Source: Branchiostoma floridae
Lineage: Eukaryota; Chordata; Leptocardii; Amphioxiformes; Branchiostomatidae
Assembly: GCF_000003815.2 (NCBI RefSeq)
Contig: NC_049993.1
Coordinates: forward strand, 1,532,718-1,579,470
DNA length: 46,753 nucleotides
Reading direction: 5' to 3'
Below, one piece after another: positions 1 through 13,400 of the stretch. The position numbers and the translations under genes were made by a program. Below the pieces are notes generated by a model, which searched no databases, was not told where the DNA came from, and worked only from the letters and a program-made list of their open reading frames with translations. Each line of letters starts with the position of its first letter. The first letter of the stretch is position 1.

Positions 1-326
1 TTTTTGTGAGTGGCAAACAGCTCTTGGTGCAGGCAAGGTGTGTAATTTTAGGTAGCCTGTTGACTTTTTTACTTGTTGGGGCCGATTTTGAGGACAGCCA
101 CAGCTCAATCATGTTATTTAAAGATCCCACAGCACAGTGCAGTAAAGAGTAAGGGTCTTTCCAGGAGTAAGTGGTTCAAAATCTACAGTCCCATGGCCGC
201 ACCGGGGGCAATTACTGTCGTATTGAGGTCACCTCAGTCGTATTGAGTGGCGCTGAATGGCGATTTGTACCCGCGCCTATTATAAGCTCCTCGCAATTTA
301 GCCCCTGGTCCGCCCAATAATATTAA
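1..326. other. No gene seen (upstream of aGPCR exon 1)
   Basis: I see no exon, tRNA or repeat I can support. The missing first exon(s) of the receptor could lie here, but no signal-peptide-like reading was recognised. Confidence 0.5.
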
Positions 327-1105
327 AACAAGAGTTCGGAGACCTCATATCTCCATGAAATAGTCTGATTATGTAAATGATTTCCACATTTACATAATTT
401 ATGCTTGGTTATGTACACATTTAGACAACTTACACTGTTCACAATGTTGATTGTGCAATCATTTACCATTTAGAAGAATTGTAGCACTTTTACATTAATC
501 ATGCAAATTAGGGACATCTTTGCATAATTAAAATCTGTTAATGTTCCACCAGCCACAAACTACATATATGACAGGTATTTGAGTCCTGCAATGGCAAACA
601 CTACAAATAAAGATTTCCCTCAATAATTCTGCAAATTAAGTGCCAGTTTGCATAATTTGCACTTGATTATGTACATCTCTGTCTAAATACCTACATACCA
701 AATATCATCTAAATTTGTCGTTCCCTTGTTCAGTTATCCTCCTAAGAAGATTTTGAGAAAAACGCCCCTACAGTTCCAGAGCAACCTGCTAGGGGACCTA
801 AACATACACCAACTGTTACTTACGTCACAAGTTATCTGCCCCCCAAAAAATCAAGACCATAGCACATCCAGGTCAAAATATGCCAAACACGGAGTTTCTG
901 CTGCAGTAACAAGGTCACATACCAGGGGGCCCAAAATTGACCTTCGACCTTCGTCTTCCAAACACCTACCCACATAACAAATATCATCGTAATCCATCCA
1001 GAGGTTATTGATTTATGCTGAACACAAATATCCGGAACACACACACACACACACAGACATACCCAAAACTATATCTGCATTTTTCATGGAGATAATAACA
1101 TTATG
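327..1105 (-). repeat. Hairpin-bounded dispersed repeat, copy 1 (reverse)
   Basis: Begins GAGTTCGGAGACCTCAT plus CTCCATGAAA and ends with a CA-rich stretch and TTTTTCATGGAGATAATAAC. The interior carries GCATAATT / ATGCAAATTA blocks and CTGCAGTA modules shared with the other copies. Small reading frames inside it recur in other copies and are not genes. Confidence 0.75.
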
Positions 1106-1629
1106 ACATCATCAATATGGTCGTATTGGCTATATTGAAGTTCAGGGTAGAATCTTCATAATATGTGAAAATGAGTTTGTCTGCTCGTTTCTCTATAAAA
1201 ACCACATTAATCTGAGCCCATGGAAGTCACCATACAGCAGCTGACGCACAGAAGTAGCGGGAACAGGATTCGTTCGCAAAATTCTGCCCAGCCAAACAAA
1301 CATCGTAATCCAAGTCATAAAGCCTGAAAACTGAGACATTCCTCTACTACACATCATTCCTGAGATATGGGCTACTTCGCACTTCGGCGCCTAGCACAGG
1401 TGTAGACTCCGTACAAGGACTATCCGAGGGGCCGCTAATTAGTCTCATCATCTCAACAAATTTGATATTCTGGTTGACTTTTTCTTGCTTGTCGGACCAT
1501 ATTCTACCGTTCTGAATGATTGGGGTTGAGGGGTTAATTACTTTTAGGGCGGAGGGGGGGGGGGCGGTTTTGGACCACACTTAGTCCTTTACTTAAGCAA
1601 AGAGAGCGGTATTGGTGTTCAATTTCATA
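1106..1629. other. Intergenic or intron DNA, nothing recognised
   Basis: Unique-looking DNA with a run of 12 G at about 1553-1564. No splice-supported coding exon was found. Confidence 0.4.
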
Positions 1630-2094
1630 GTTACCTCCATGAAATGTCATGGAGGTTATATTTACCTCCATGAGAAAAATGGAGGTATAGTTTTTGGTGT
1701 GTCTGTGTGTCTATGTGCGTGTCTTTGTGTCTGTGCGTCCGTATATTTGTGGACGTCATACCTTGAGAACCTCTTAATGGACTACGAAGATATTTGGTAT
1801 GTGGGTAGGGGTTGGGAAGACGAAGGTCAAGCTTAATTTAGGGCCCCCTGGTGTGTGACCTTGGTACTGCAGCAGAACTTCATTTTTATGTATCTTTTTA
1901 TCTGGATATGCAATGGTCTTGATTTCTTGGTGGCAGATAGCTTTTGATGTAAGGACGAAGTGGTGTATGTTTGGACCCCCTAGCAGCTTGCTCTGGAACT
2001 GCAGGGGCATTTTTGTCAAAATCTTCCAAGAAGCTTAAGCATAACGGAACATAGGAATGATGGATTTCCATGATATTTGGTATGCAGGTACGCT
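1630..2094 (+). repeat. Hairpin-bounded dispersed repeat, copy 2 (forward, truncated)
   Basis: Starts TTACCTCCATGAAATGTCAT with the palindromic GGAGGT end, then a TG-rich stretch and GGGCCCCCTGG/CTGCAG modules. It stops at GATATTTGGTATGCAGGTA and runs into a different repeat at 2104. Confidence 0.75.
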
Positions 2095-2103
2095 ATTGGT
2101 ATG

Positions 2104-2308
2104 CTAAATTCAATTTTGGATTCTTTTTTTATTCAAAATATGATGTTTTCAGCGGGAGTATTTCTGGACTGGTGTATTCTGCAAATTCACATGAGGTGTA
2201 CTGGAGTTGGGGGGGGTTGTACGATTCATTTTTGGGTTGCTGCATGTAGAGGGAGATGGCTGAAATATGCTGTATTTGCTCTCAAGCAAATGTCGGCCTT
2301 TCTAGTTT
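2104..2308 (+). repeat. Second dispersed repeat, copy matching 11758-12029
   Basis: Shares TAAATTCAATTTTGGATT at one end and CTCAAGCAAATGTCGGCCTT at the other with 11758-12029. The two copies differ by internal indels. Confidence 0.7.
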
Positions 2309-2607
2309 GTTGTTTATTTTCATCTTCGAAATGCCCCAAAAATTTCACATTTTTACTATAGTGTTGTGTACATCAAAGATCATTATGACCTAGGAAATCT
2401 ATTTTGGGGATAACATAAAATTCAAATTAGTATATTTGTTTCATGCAGTTATAGTGAGTAAATTCATTTGGGCAGAGATGCGGAGTAAGATATCCTACAT
2501 TTGTTCTCAAATAGTGACACGATATGGTATAAAATGCAACTCCTGTATGTTAGTGTTGTTATTGTGACAATAATCATATCTCTGATCCTTCTTCTCTTCT
2601 TTAACAG

Positions 2608-2724
2608 AGTACTGCATTCCAAACCCTTGCGTTAATTTTCACGAATCCTGTATGAACGAAGCTAACGGCTACACCTGTACCTGTGATGCGGGGTGGGAGG
2701 GAGACAGTTGTGACATGTTCACAG
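2608..2724 (+). CDS. aGPCR exon 1 (in window): EGF-like domain
   Basis: This 39-codon, phase 1-1 exon follows a pyrimidine tract and ends at GTAAAT. It carries six cysteines in EGF spacing, with core YCIPNPC and the closing [14 protein letters not shown]. It lacks the N-terminal DINEC calcium signature, so it reads as a plain EGF. Its opening split codon shows that at least one more exon precedes it. Confidence 0.88.
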
Positions 2725-4375
2725 GTAAATACATACACAATGCGCCATGACCCCAGCTTCACAAGGGGGGTTTTCTTGCCGTTTTATCGTACGTTCCTCG
2801 ATTTTGATCAATCTTGAACGATCGTTGGCAAGTTGGGTCCTACTGATCTAATCAGTATCATAATTGCAGATTATGACTGACTTAGATCACGTACTTCGTC
2901 TCCTCCAGGTACCATTTACCCACAGCATTGCGCTGATCTGTCGGCTGTAGGAATCCAGACCAGTGGTACTTATCATGTCGGCCATCCACAGCCATTCCCA
3001 GTCTCCTGTGACATGGACACTGCCGGAGGTGGGTGGACGGTCATACAGCGGCGGCAGGACGGGTCGGTAGAGTTTAACAACACCTGGGACGTGTACGTAC
3101 AGGGATTCGGTGATGCAAGCGGAGAAGTATGGCTAGGACTGGACCACTTACACAGTCTGACATCACAGCAGCAGAACGAGTTGTATGTCCACTTGGAAGA
3201 CTGGGGAAATCCAGCAGCCACTAGGTTCGCACGGTATAGCACGTTTTCGGTGGGAGATTCAGCCAGTAAGTACACGGCTACAATCAGCGGCTACATTGGG
3301 GATCCGACATTAACTGACGACTTGGCCTCATCACAAACAGGTTTCAGCATTAATGGCCAAAAGTTCACCACGAAAGATCAAGATAATGACGACAGCTCTG
3401 TGAACTGTGCAGCTACGTTCGGCCAAGGAGGCTGGTGGTTTCCGTCAAGTTGTGGCTATGCCATGTTAAACGGACGGTACCTGACCGCATGTAATCCAAG
3501 CTGTAACAGTGCGCAGGGGATTGTGTGGAAAAACTGGCTAGGTTACAGGTACTCACTGAAGAAAACAGTCATGATGATCAAGCCTAGCAGTATCCCAGGT
3601 AAGTACAAGGGATACAAACTGTTGATATCTGCATTTTCGTTTCAATATACCGATGTAATATCTAATGGGTCGAAATATGGTGTTTGCCATAATGCATAAT
3701 GTGTGATTTCATGATGCAGAATCTGTCACCCTTTCCACAGAGTCTTCATTTAGCACATGCCAGAATGGAGGAACCCTGACGCCAGGGACTCCTGGAACTG
3801 GAGTCTACACTTGTACCTGCCCCGCAGGCTGGGAATGGACATACTGTGAACATGGTAGGTATGGTATTTATGTATGGCAAACATCTCTCCTTTCTTTATC
3901 TATGTACTCTAATTTACCTTTAGTTTGTATCATATCAGACATACTTAAGAAGACGTGTTAAGTAAGTCTATTGATTCTCTTATTCTAAGATATCAACGAA
4001 TGCCTCCCCAACAATGGCCGTGGTCCATGTGAACAGCAGTGCGCCAACGCTGTAGGAAGCTTCACCTGCTCGTGTGATAGTGGATATATACTGAACGGAG
4101 ATGGACTCAATTGTGACGGTATGTGTTAGGTATACTATAAGTATGTAAAGTGAAGTGAAGATGTACATATTTATGAAAAGACAAGTGTTATAAATATTCA
4201 ACTGTTTACTGAGTTTATGTTACATTTTTTAATCAGTTTACTTCAGTTCTTCTCGTGTCATACTGTATACATGTACTTTTGTTACCTCCATGAAATGACA
4301 TGGAGGTTATATTTACCTCCATGAAATGTCATGGAGGTTATATTTTACCCTGCGTTTGTGTGTGTGTGTGTGTGT

Positions 4376-4416
<41 letters not shown>

Positions 4417-7400
4417 CAGAATAACTCATGAACGGTTGGGTGGATTGGTTTCATACTTAATGTGTTGGTAGTGTGTGAGGAAAGCTGGAAATGATTAGAT
4501 TTTGGGCCCCTAGCGGCTCCCCTTGGTACTGCAGTGCAACTTACGGTTTTGCTATCTCGGTGTTCTGAACATGCAGTGGTTACGATTTTTGAGTATTAGG
4601 TAGCTCTTGTGCTCAGGAAGAAATGACATAATATTGGCCCCCCCTAGCGTATAGTTTTGGGATAGCAGGGGCATTTTTGTCCAAAACTTCTGAAGAGGAT
4701 AACTCAAGAAGGGAACAACGGGTTTTCATGAATACGATAAGATACAAATTATGCAAAATAAGAGTACATCTGCATAATTAATGAGAATATTCTATAATAG
4801 CAGTTTTTTCAATGTATCTCTTGTTCCAGACTTGCTATGATCTTGACACTTAGGTGGTAGATAGCTGTTAGTGCCATGACAAATTGGGGCAAGTTTCAGC
4901 CCCCTAACGAATTATTGTGAAACTGCAGGTACATATTTGTCAAGACGCTTCAAAGGGCATAACTGCAGAAAGGAACGACGGATTGGCATCATTTTAGGCA
5001 TGCAGGTAGCTTGGGCAAAGATGTTCATGATGATATTCATGTTATGCAAATGAGGAATTAATTTGCATAATTAATGAGGGAATCGTATTATTCCATTGTT
5101 TGCAATAACTGGACTTCAATAAATGTAACACTTGTTAATTATGATAGGTCTAATATAAGCAGAAACCAAATATGGCAATGAGGAACTAATTTGCATAATT
5201 CATGTTAAAATTGAAAACCCGCCCATTGATTAATGACTTTATGATTTTGACATGTGTATGTTAGTCAATGATGAATAACACCATGCATAAATTATGTTAA
5301 TGTGTTAATCAATTGCATGAAATTCACAAAAGCTCTAAATATTCATGGAGGTATGAGGTCGCTGAAGTCTAGTTTACCCTACCACAGCAAGTAAATTTTA
5401 TGGATGACATCCTCTGCATACTGCAAAAATAGTGAGATAGGGAGAAAAAAAAAACAAGATTGTTAAAAAAACAAGATGGCTTCATTTTCAAGATAGACAC
5501 CATAGACGTTAATTGTAACAAGAATTAAAGGGACAAAATACGGTATTGCAGCCAACAAGGCATCCATCCTTATATTCAAGATATGTACTTGTGTCGTCAA
5601 AGCGACATTAGTGTGGTAAACTGGTATCACTTATAAAGTTGGTAACTTCACTCATGCCGTATTGGCATCTGTATCTGTATCTATATAGCCAGTATAACTG
5701 CCATTCGGCGCAACGCACCAGCTTCGCAGTGCACGCAGCGCGGCAGCAGCTGGTTATATTACACTGAACGACTCGTCACACCAAACTTTGACACATCTAT
5801 CTGCTTCTTTACAACTATTAACTATTGGTGATAACATATTCCACTCTACGATAGTTCTGGAGAATTAGTAATTTTTGAACACATCAATCCTAGGTTGGTA
5901 ACTCTGGTACTTGAAGGTATGACTGTTTCTAGTTCGTTTTTAGCTGGTGTTAGATACTTATCAGTCGTTACGCCCACCAGTTTATTGATCATTTTGTATA
6001 TCATGCAAAGTCTTGACATTTTCTTCTGTCTTCAAGAGACGTCCATTGCAGTTCTGCTTTCATTGGTGCCACTTTTACAACTACAACGCTATCTAACTAG
6101 TTTCCCTTCTAAAACTACAGTCAAGGCTACCTTTGACTTTTCAGTTCTACAAGTACAACAACAAGAGTTCGTAGACCTCAGGCCTGCATGAAATGTATTG
6201 GGTTTCTGTAGACCTATTGTGTATTTTTGCCTTTGTCTGTGGTACGTGGTTGGAAAAATGAGCTTTTTACCGTGTTGGTTGTGCACCATGCAAAAGTCTG
6301 AAATTGCATTTTCTGAATTTGTAAGTTTGGACATGGATGAACATTACTTATTTTGGATTTCTTAAGTATGTAACCAACCACAGTACTTTGAAGTTGTTGA
6401 GACGCTACCTTTTTTTGTCTCAGATGGCCCATGTACATGTAGTTACTCTGTCACATGATATACTAATATCTTCCTATTTCAATGTACTGACCTAATGCAG
6501 CTGCTAAGTCTCCTTGGTTTGTGTTCTTCCAATGATATTCATTAAAGATTTATTTCTGGGGTGTTATTCACTTGACATCGGAATGTTACTCGCATAATTT
6601 GACCAATGATACTTTTATCTGTAGTTCCATAGACATTAGACAACATGAATAGTGGTAGCCCCCATGCAGCAGCAACAGTTAGTCCCCAGGGTGGTATGAT
6701 ATTTTCATTCAATCCATCCAACCCAAACCTAAATCTCCTGTAGTATCTAAGCCAAATTTAACAGCATAATTTACTATGAAAAATGTCCTTGTCAATCCCA
6801 TTTATAGATGGCAAGCTGCTGGCAATGGAAGCTTTGAAAAGTTCAGAAGCTGTTGTAGTCAAAGCAAACACCCAGCAAACATCCCCGCAAACCAATGAGC
6901 AGTTGCTTAGAAGGGGAATTTCATCATATATTTGCCGCGACAAAATGCAACAAACGATACTGAATTTAAAACAGAACAAAGCTGAGCCTCCACCACTTAA
7001 CCCTGCCTGTACCATAGATTAAGCAGGCCCAAACACCAAGCGAATATGACTAGCCCAAAACAACAAATTACCTGTATACAGTATGGAAATGGCATTACCA
7101 AAGAAACAAAAAGAAACTTAGGACAAATCATACACATACCTTTCTCTTATTCCCACACTCTATACAGTTCTCCTCCACATTAGAAAATTGCATCTTCTTC
7201 TGTTTAAGTTCAAGTTCAACCATGATTGCCAACAGGGTAAAGGAACTTGTACCGGAACTTAAAACTCAGTACTATACAGCTCTAGAAACACCACAAAGAG
7301 TAATAAGCAAACTTCAATTATACCTGACCAACAGATATATAATCTTGTACACTCCCGTCATCTGGCAAACTGTCAGTGCCACTAAGTAACCTGGTACATT

Positions 7401-10400
7401 GAAGGTGGCCCAGGCCAGATGATGGTTCTACACCCAACCATAATCTGTTTTTAAAACCAAGCAGATATTGGGAGGATGCCCCAACCACACTAAAACAGGG
7501 TCAACCTATACAGTATCAAGTTCAAGCACTAGGAGGCCCAAAATCAAACCTGACCACCAGGACACCACAAACAACTCACGTACCAAATGGCAACACAATG
7601 GCACCTTGCGTTCCGGAGATACAGCGCACGCCCCGTGCCCGCACAAAAGGTAACCTAAAATGTCAAGTTCAAGCACCAAGGGCGCCAAAATCAAAATTGA
7701 GCATTATTCAGCCACCGCCGACACATGTGCCAAATATCATCACACCAGCACCAGCCGTTCAGAAGATATAACTCCGGAAACACCCCTCCCGGACACAAAA
7801 TTCGACCTGCCGGGTCAAGTTCAAACGCGACAAGGCCCAAAGTCAATCCTAGGCAACAGGCAACAACCCCCCACCCATGCACCAAAACTCGTCGCAATCG
7901 CGCGTATCGTTCCGGACACACAGCGCCAAAAGTGCCCCCAAAACACAAAAAAATGCCACCTTCAATGTCAAGGTCAAGCGCCAGGAGGCCCAAAATCACA
8001 CCTGAGTGTCAAGCTACCACCCCCAACCCACGTACCAAAAATCGTTGTGCTCGCACCATCCGTTCACGAGATACAGCGCCCTACATCCCCGGCTACCGAA
8101 AAGTTCCCACCAGCATCAAAACCATACCTGCATACATGCAGGTAATTAGGCTACAACACAACATATTTGCTGATTTTGGTACTTTCTCGTCATGTTGACC
8201 ACATGTTCATCTCTAAAAAAGAAGAAAAAAAAATCTTGTTTTTCTGAAATCAGGCAAAAATCAATGAGCGCGCTGATGCCATCCATGAAATTTAATTGCT
8301 GTGGCCTAATTAAAGGACAAACATACAATGGTGGCAAGTACTGTACACAAACATACCGCGCGAAGAAATAAGCGAGCAGCTCTACGTACACGTGCTATTA
8401 ATGTAAACATATTGCTCACGTCACCTTCGGAAAATTGGTGGTAGACCTCTTCGGAGATCTTTACGCCCCTTCACCATGTCGTCCTCTGTAATTAAACCCG
8501 CACCTGGATCTTTGGCTTATCGGGGCGCATTGATATAATGATGTTTATTTGCAAAATCATGCCTGAGGGCTAATTGCATATACAGTATCAAGAACTAAGA
8601 GAGCTAAATACATAAAACTAGTGTCTAATGAACTACATGATACTATGAATACTATTGTCGGGTTTGACTAATTAGCGTGTGTGTGCTTACGTACAAGTCT
8701 TTGTACCTTGGGAAGGATAGCGTAATTTCTGCTCAAAGCATGCTGAGAAATCGAAATAACATTAGAAATGAGATTTCAGGCGCGGGTGGAGAAGGATAAC
8801 GCGCTGTCAAATTTGGCCCCAAAGTTTCCATTCGAACGTAGCGTATCGGGTAACCGGGGCTCCCCGTGCGCGCTCCGGGGAACCTGACAGTAACTGGAAC
8901 ATCTTCCAACAGATCATGGTAGTTAGAAAAGCAACTCATAGCAAGTGCCTCGCCGATATTAAATGAAAACTAGCTGTGTGTACACGTCAAATCTTACCAT
9001 GTACGTGTGCTGCACAGTTTTGTCTCAATTTTTTCTGAAATGTGCCTACTTGGTTGATTTGAAAAGGGTGTTTGGTGGACCAAAAAACAAATACTATATT
9101 TAGTTTGGTTCTAAATTTGACTGAAAATCCAAATCTTTTATATCATATAAGTAATGATATTAAGATCAAACTTTCTGTCTTAGGGATTTTTCAACTTCTA
9201 CTTAAAACTATTTTTACAGCCAAGATAAGGTAGAAAAATCGTCTTATTTTTCAAATTTTCACACTCAAATACTAGTAATTCAACATTGCCTCCATGTTCC
9301 AAAAATCCCTAAGACACAAAGCTGGAGATATTAGTTGTCGACAATATAAGTCCTGAAAGAGTTGGTTTGCACGCGTCTTGTAAGCGATTTAAATACCCTG
9401 TTTAGCCGTATGTCGAGTCGCACTGATAGTGACATAGAGTAATTGATACCGCCGTAAACAAGTGTTGTAATATTCAAGGTCATCAATAATGACGCCAGCA
9501 GCTTTGTTAAATGTCACATGTTCCAAACTAAGCGGCAGCGAAACTATGCTGGCCAGATAACGGTTTATTAACACAACCTGCTTAGAAATAGCCAACACTA
9601 GTATTAGATTAGAATATTGTTTATGACTGTCCATTGTCACTATGTGTATACCATGTACTTGCAATTAGCCCTCGGGCACGAACTTGCAAATAAACTTCAA
9701 CAAATTATATTTGTAAAAATGTTGTTTTTTTTTTGCTGACGCACGGCACCCAGGAAAATCACGGCGTTTTCTGCGTGTTTACTGTAACAACCTGCGGGTG
9801 ACCGTGGATGACCCCCAATAGAACGCCCCTTCGCGCGCGACCACGTCAGATCGAACCTGATTCGTGTTCTAAAACCCCAAATAGAAGTTTGGAAATTTTG
9901 GGGCCAAATTTGACCATCATGACGTGCCAAACTCCCTTCCGTACCGTGGCCGACTGGAACAAAAGCGAATCCAACCGTACCACGGCATATTCCAACTCCG
10001 GTCCGACCCCAAATGCAAATCCAACGTTTCTGAGCCCAATTTCAACTGCGATTTGGGCTCCCTAAACCAAAAGTCACTGTATAGTTGATGGTCCCATTTC
10101 GCATCAGTTCGGCTGTCAGCAAGGGAGAGAAAGGATACTAAGTCTTTCCACTTAAGGAATATAACGTTTTTTAACGTACGGTACGTACATGTGTTAATCT
10201 TTACCCTACCGACCGTGGTGTTACTATGGACCCTTCGAGAGCCGTTTGTGAAAATAGTAAACTAGACCAGATCGAAAACCCTCTACTTTAAATTTGCTGT
10301 TTGTACGTATGTTACATCACTTCCTTTACACATGGACGAATCTATATTTATATTTCAGCCATACCATAGGTATGGTGAAATATATTGTATTCGTAATGTT

Positions 10401-13400
10401 TCTTCTTTCTTTCTTTCTTTCTTTCTCCTGTCAAATCTTCAGAACACGGTATCTCCGTTGTTCCTCAACCGAATGACTTGAAATTTGGCACAAGAGTAGA
10501 GTGGGCCAATACCCTCGGATGTTTTTTCATTTTTTTCCATATCTGTCTCTTAAATGATTTTATTAAGGTTTTTTGGTCATCTTAAGACCAAAACTGTATA
10601 TTTGGGCCCCCTGTACCCTGGTATTATAACCGAATGAGCTGAAATTTGGCACAGATGCGCCTTGATAAGTCCGCCATATAGATTCAATATCAGTTTTGGT
10701 GTACAGTATAAGGAAATGCTTATTTTTGCGATTTTTTGGTCATTTTTTTACCAAAAAAGGACACTTTTGGCTCCTGTACCTTGGTTTTAGAACCGGATGA
10801 CCTGAAATTTAGTATAGGAGTGCCCTAGACATATGCGCACATGGATTCAATAACATTTGAGGCATACAGTACAACAAAATGCTTAATTTTACGATTATTT
10901 GGCCATTTTATGACCAAAAAGTACACTTTTGGCTCTTGTGCTCTGGTTTTAAAACCAAATGACCTAAATTTTGGTAAAAGGGTGCACTAGATATTTATTC
11001 AAATGACACATGTATAATTTTTGTCATAGACTACGTCAAAATGATATATTTGGGGATTTTTCTGTCATTTTCCAATTTCCAGAGGACCTTAAGGTCGTTG
11101 ACCCCCAGCTGCGGATTGCACCTACTGGCATATATGTCTATTTAATCTAATTAGATAGGTAACCAATCACTTAGCCTGAATCTATATCCTAAAGAGGGGG
11201 GGGGGGGGTGGCAGCCAATCAGCGAGCCCGGTGTTATCTGGAAGAGTCCATTCTTACACGGAGGGGTTCATTTTTTTTTAAAAATTCATCATTGGACTGG
11301 TGAAGTCTTTCAGTGGATGTATTTTTGGACAGGTCTATTTCGCAATTTTACAGAAATTGTGCTGACAGCGTCTATTCTCACACGGAGGGGGGATTTTTAT
11401 AAAAGTCATATTTTGGACTTTGGTGACTTCTAGTTTGTCAAAGTCTTTCAGTAGGGTTATTTTTGGACTGGTCTAATTTGCAATTTTACATGGGTGTGCT
11501 GGAAGAGTCCATTCTTGCATTGAGGGGGGCTTTTTTAAAAATCCATTTTTTTGGACTTCAGTGATTATGTCAAAGTCCTATCTTAGCGGATTTATTTTTG
11601 GACTGCTCTACTTTACATGGAAGAGTCCATTTTTGCACACGGAAGGTTTTTTTTTTCAAATTCACTTTTGGACGGGTGATGATTCAAAATTCAATTTTTA
11701 GTGGAAGTGTTTTTAGACTGGTCTATCATACCTTTTCATGCTCTGGGACCTGTTTTGCTAAATTCAATTTTGGATTTGGTTTCTTATTCAAAACGCCAAG
11801 GTTTCAGTGTGAGTATTTCTGGACTGGTCTATTGTGCAAATTCTAATAGGGTGCACTTGAGTCCATTCTTGAACGGGGGGATTTTGTAAGATTCATTTTT
11901 GGGTTAAATCGTCATCAGTAAAAGTGATTTTTCAAATGGGTGATTTTCAAATAGTCTATTGTTGCATGGGGTGGGAGATCGCTAAAATATGCTGTATTTG
12001 CTCTCAAGCAAATGTCGGCCTTTCTAGTTCACGTCAGTGAATAGATACTGGTGAAAAACATTACATTTTAGCATATGTCAAAATTGTGAATAAAGCACTG
12101 TTTGCAGATGTCCGCGACAACCGTTCATCAAGTTTCAAAACATTTTGAATGAATGTAACGGCACATTAGCAAAACAATGTATGCATATAGGATTTGATAC
12201 TTGATACTTTCAAAATATAACCCCATAATTCCATGAAAACGGACAACAAATTTAAAGTTTCATCATGAAATAGTTCACCATCTAGGATTTTGACCGTTTA
12301 CGTTATCACATTATCAACAACTATTGGTATCTTATTGTGAACGTTTACATTACAAGATGTCAGCTATTAACTTTATATTTCAAAACAAGTTTAAGTTAGC
12401 CAAGTAAACCTGTTATTTTTTAATATTGTGAATTTTTCAAATTTCAGAAATCCGTTACCATGGCGACACGAAAAATTATAAACTTACCCTATATTTTTTT
12501 AGAAAAGTCACCAAGTTCGGTGACACTTGGCGCCAACTTCAAGATGTTAAAGTTGGCGCAAGTACATTAAGACCCCACCCCCACCCCCTTCTGGATAGGT
12601 TTGAAATTACTTATAACCAAATACAAACCTTCCATCTACTTAACCTACTGGCATACTGTAGATATACAGGATCAATTCCTAGATATTTTTGAAAATGTAT
12701 GAATGTATGTTTATTGGTAATTACCTTCGCGAGAAGGTTATATTTTCGGTTAAGGCCTCATGTTATGTCCCTTATATGTAGGTCAACAGCATATAACTCG
12801 AGAATCTGTGTATGGATTTGAACGGTAATTGGTATTTGAGTAGCTGTTGCGGAAAGAAAGGTCGTGTTCAAAAATGGTTGGTGTAGCCTTTTTCCGTCAG
12901 GACGGTAGCCGCCCGAATGTGTGCATTCTTTGTACAGCATAACTCAAGAAGCCTTGAATGGATCCTGATGATATTTAGTAGGTGGGTAGGGGTCAGGAAA
13001 ACAAAGGTCAAGTTCTATTATGGGCCCCTTAGCGGCTCTCTAAGGTACTGCAGAAAACTTTCAATTTTGACATGTCGTGTTCTGGACCTGCTGTGGTCAT
13101 GATTTTTAAGTGGTAGATAGCTCTAGGGACAGACAGAGAGTAAGTGCTGTGATTTTGGACCCCGGCTTTTCTTAAAACTGCAGGCACCGATTTCCTTTCA
13201 AACTTTGGAAGAGATTAACTCCAGAACGTGTTGATCATCATTTTTGGTATGTAACAGCTTTTTGCATAATTAATGAAGGGAGTTCATAAATCCATGCCAA
13301 CAGCATATAACTCGAGAAGCTGTGTATGGATTTTAATGATATTTAATGTTAATGAAGCGGTTGCAGAAAGGCAGGTCGAGTTCGAAAATGGTTGGCGTAG

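Noticed and set aside
4279-5390. Helitron interpretation of the hairpin-bounded family
   Set aside because: Several copies end ...CTCTAGT as a Helitron 3' end might, but the other end does not begin TC and the hairpins are at the wrong end; left unclassified.
7660-8198. Two overlapping frames of about 160 codons
   Set aside because: They follow the 150-bp tandem repeat, are open in several frames at once and have no recognisable domain.
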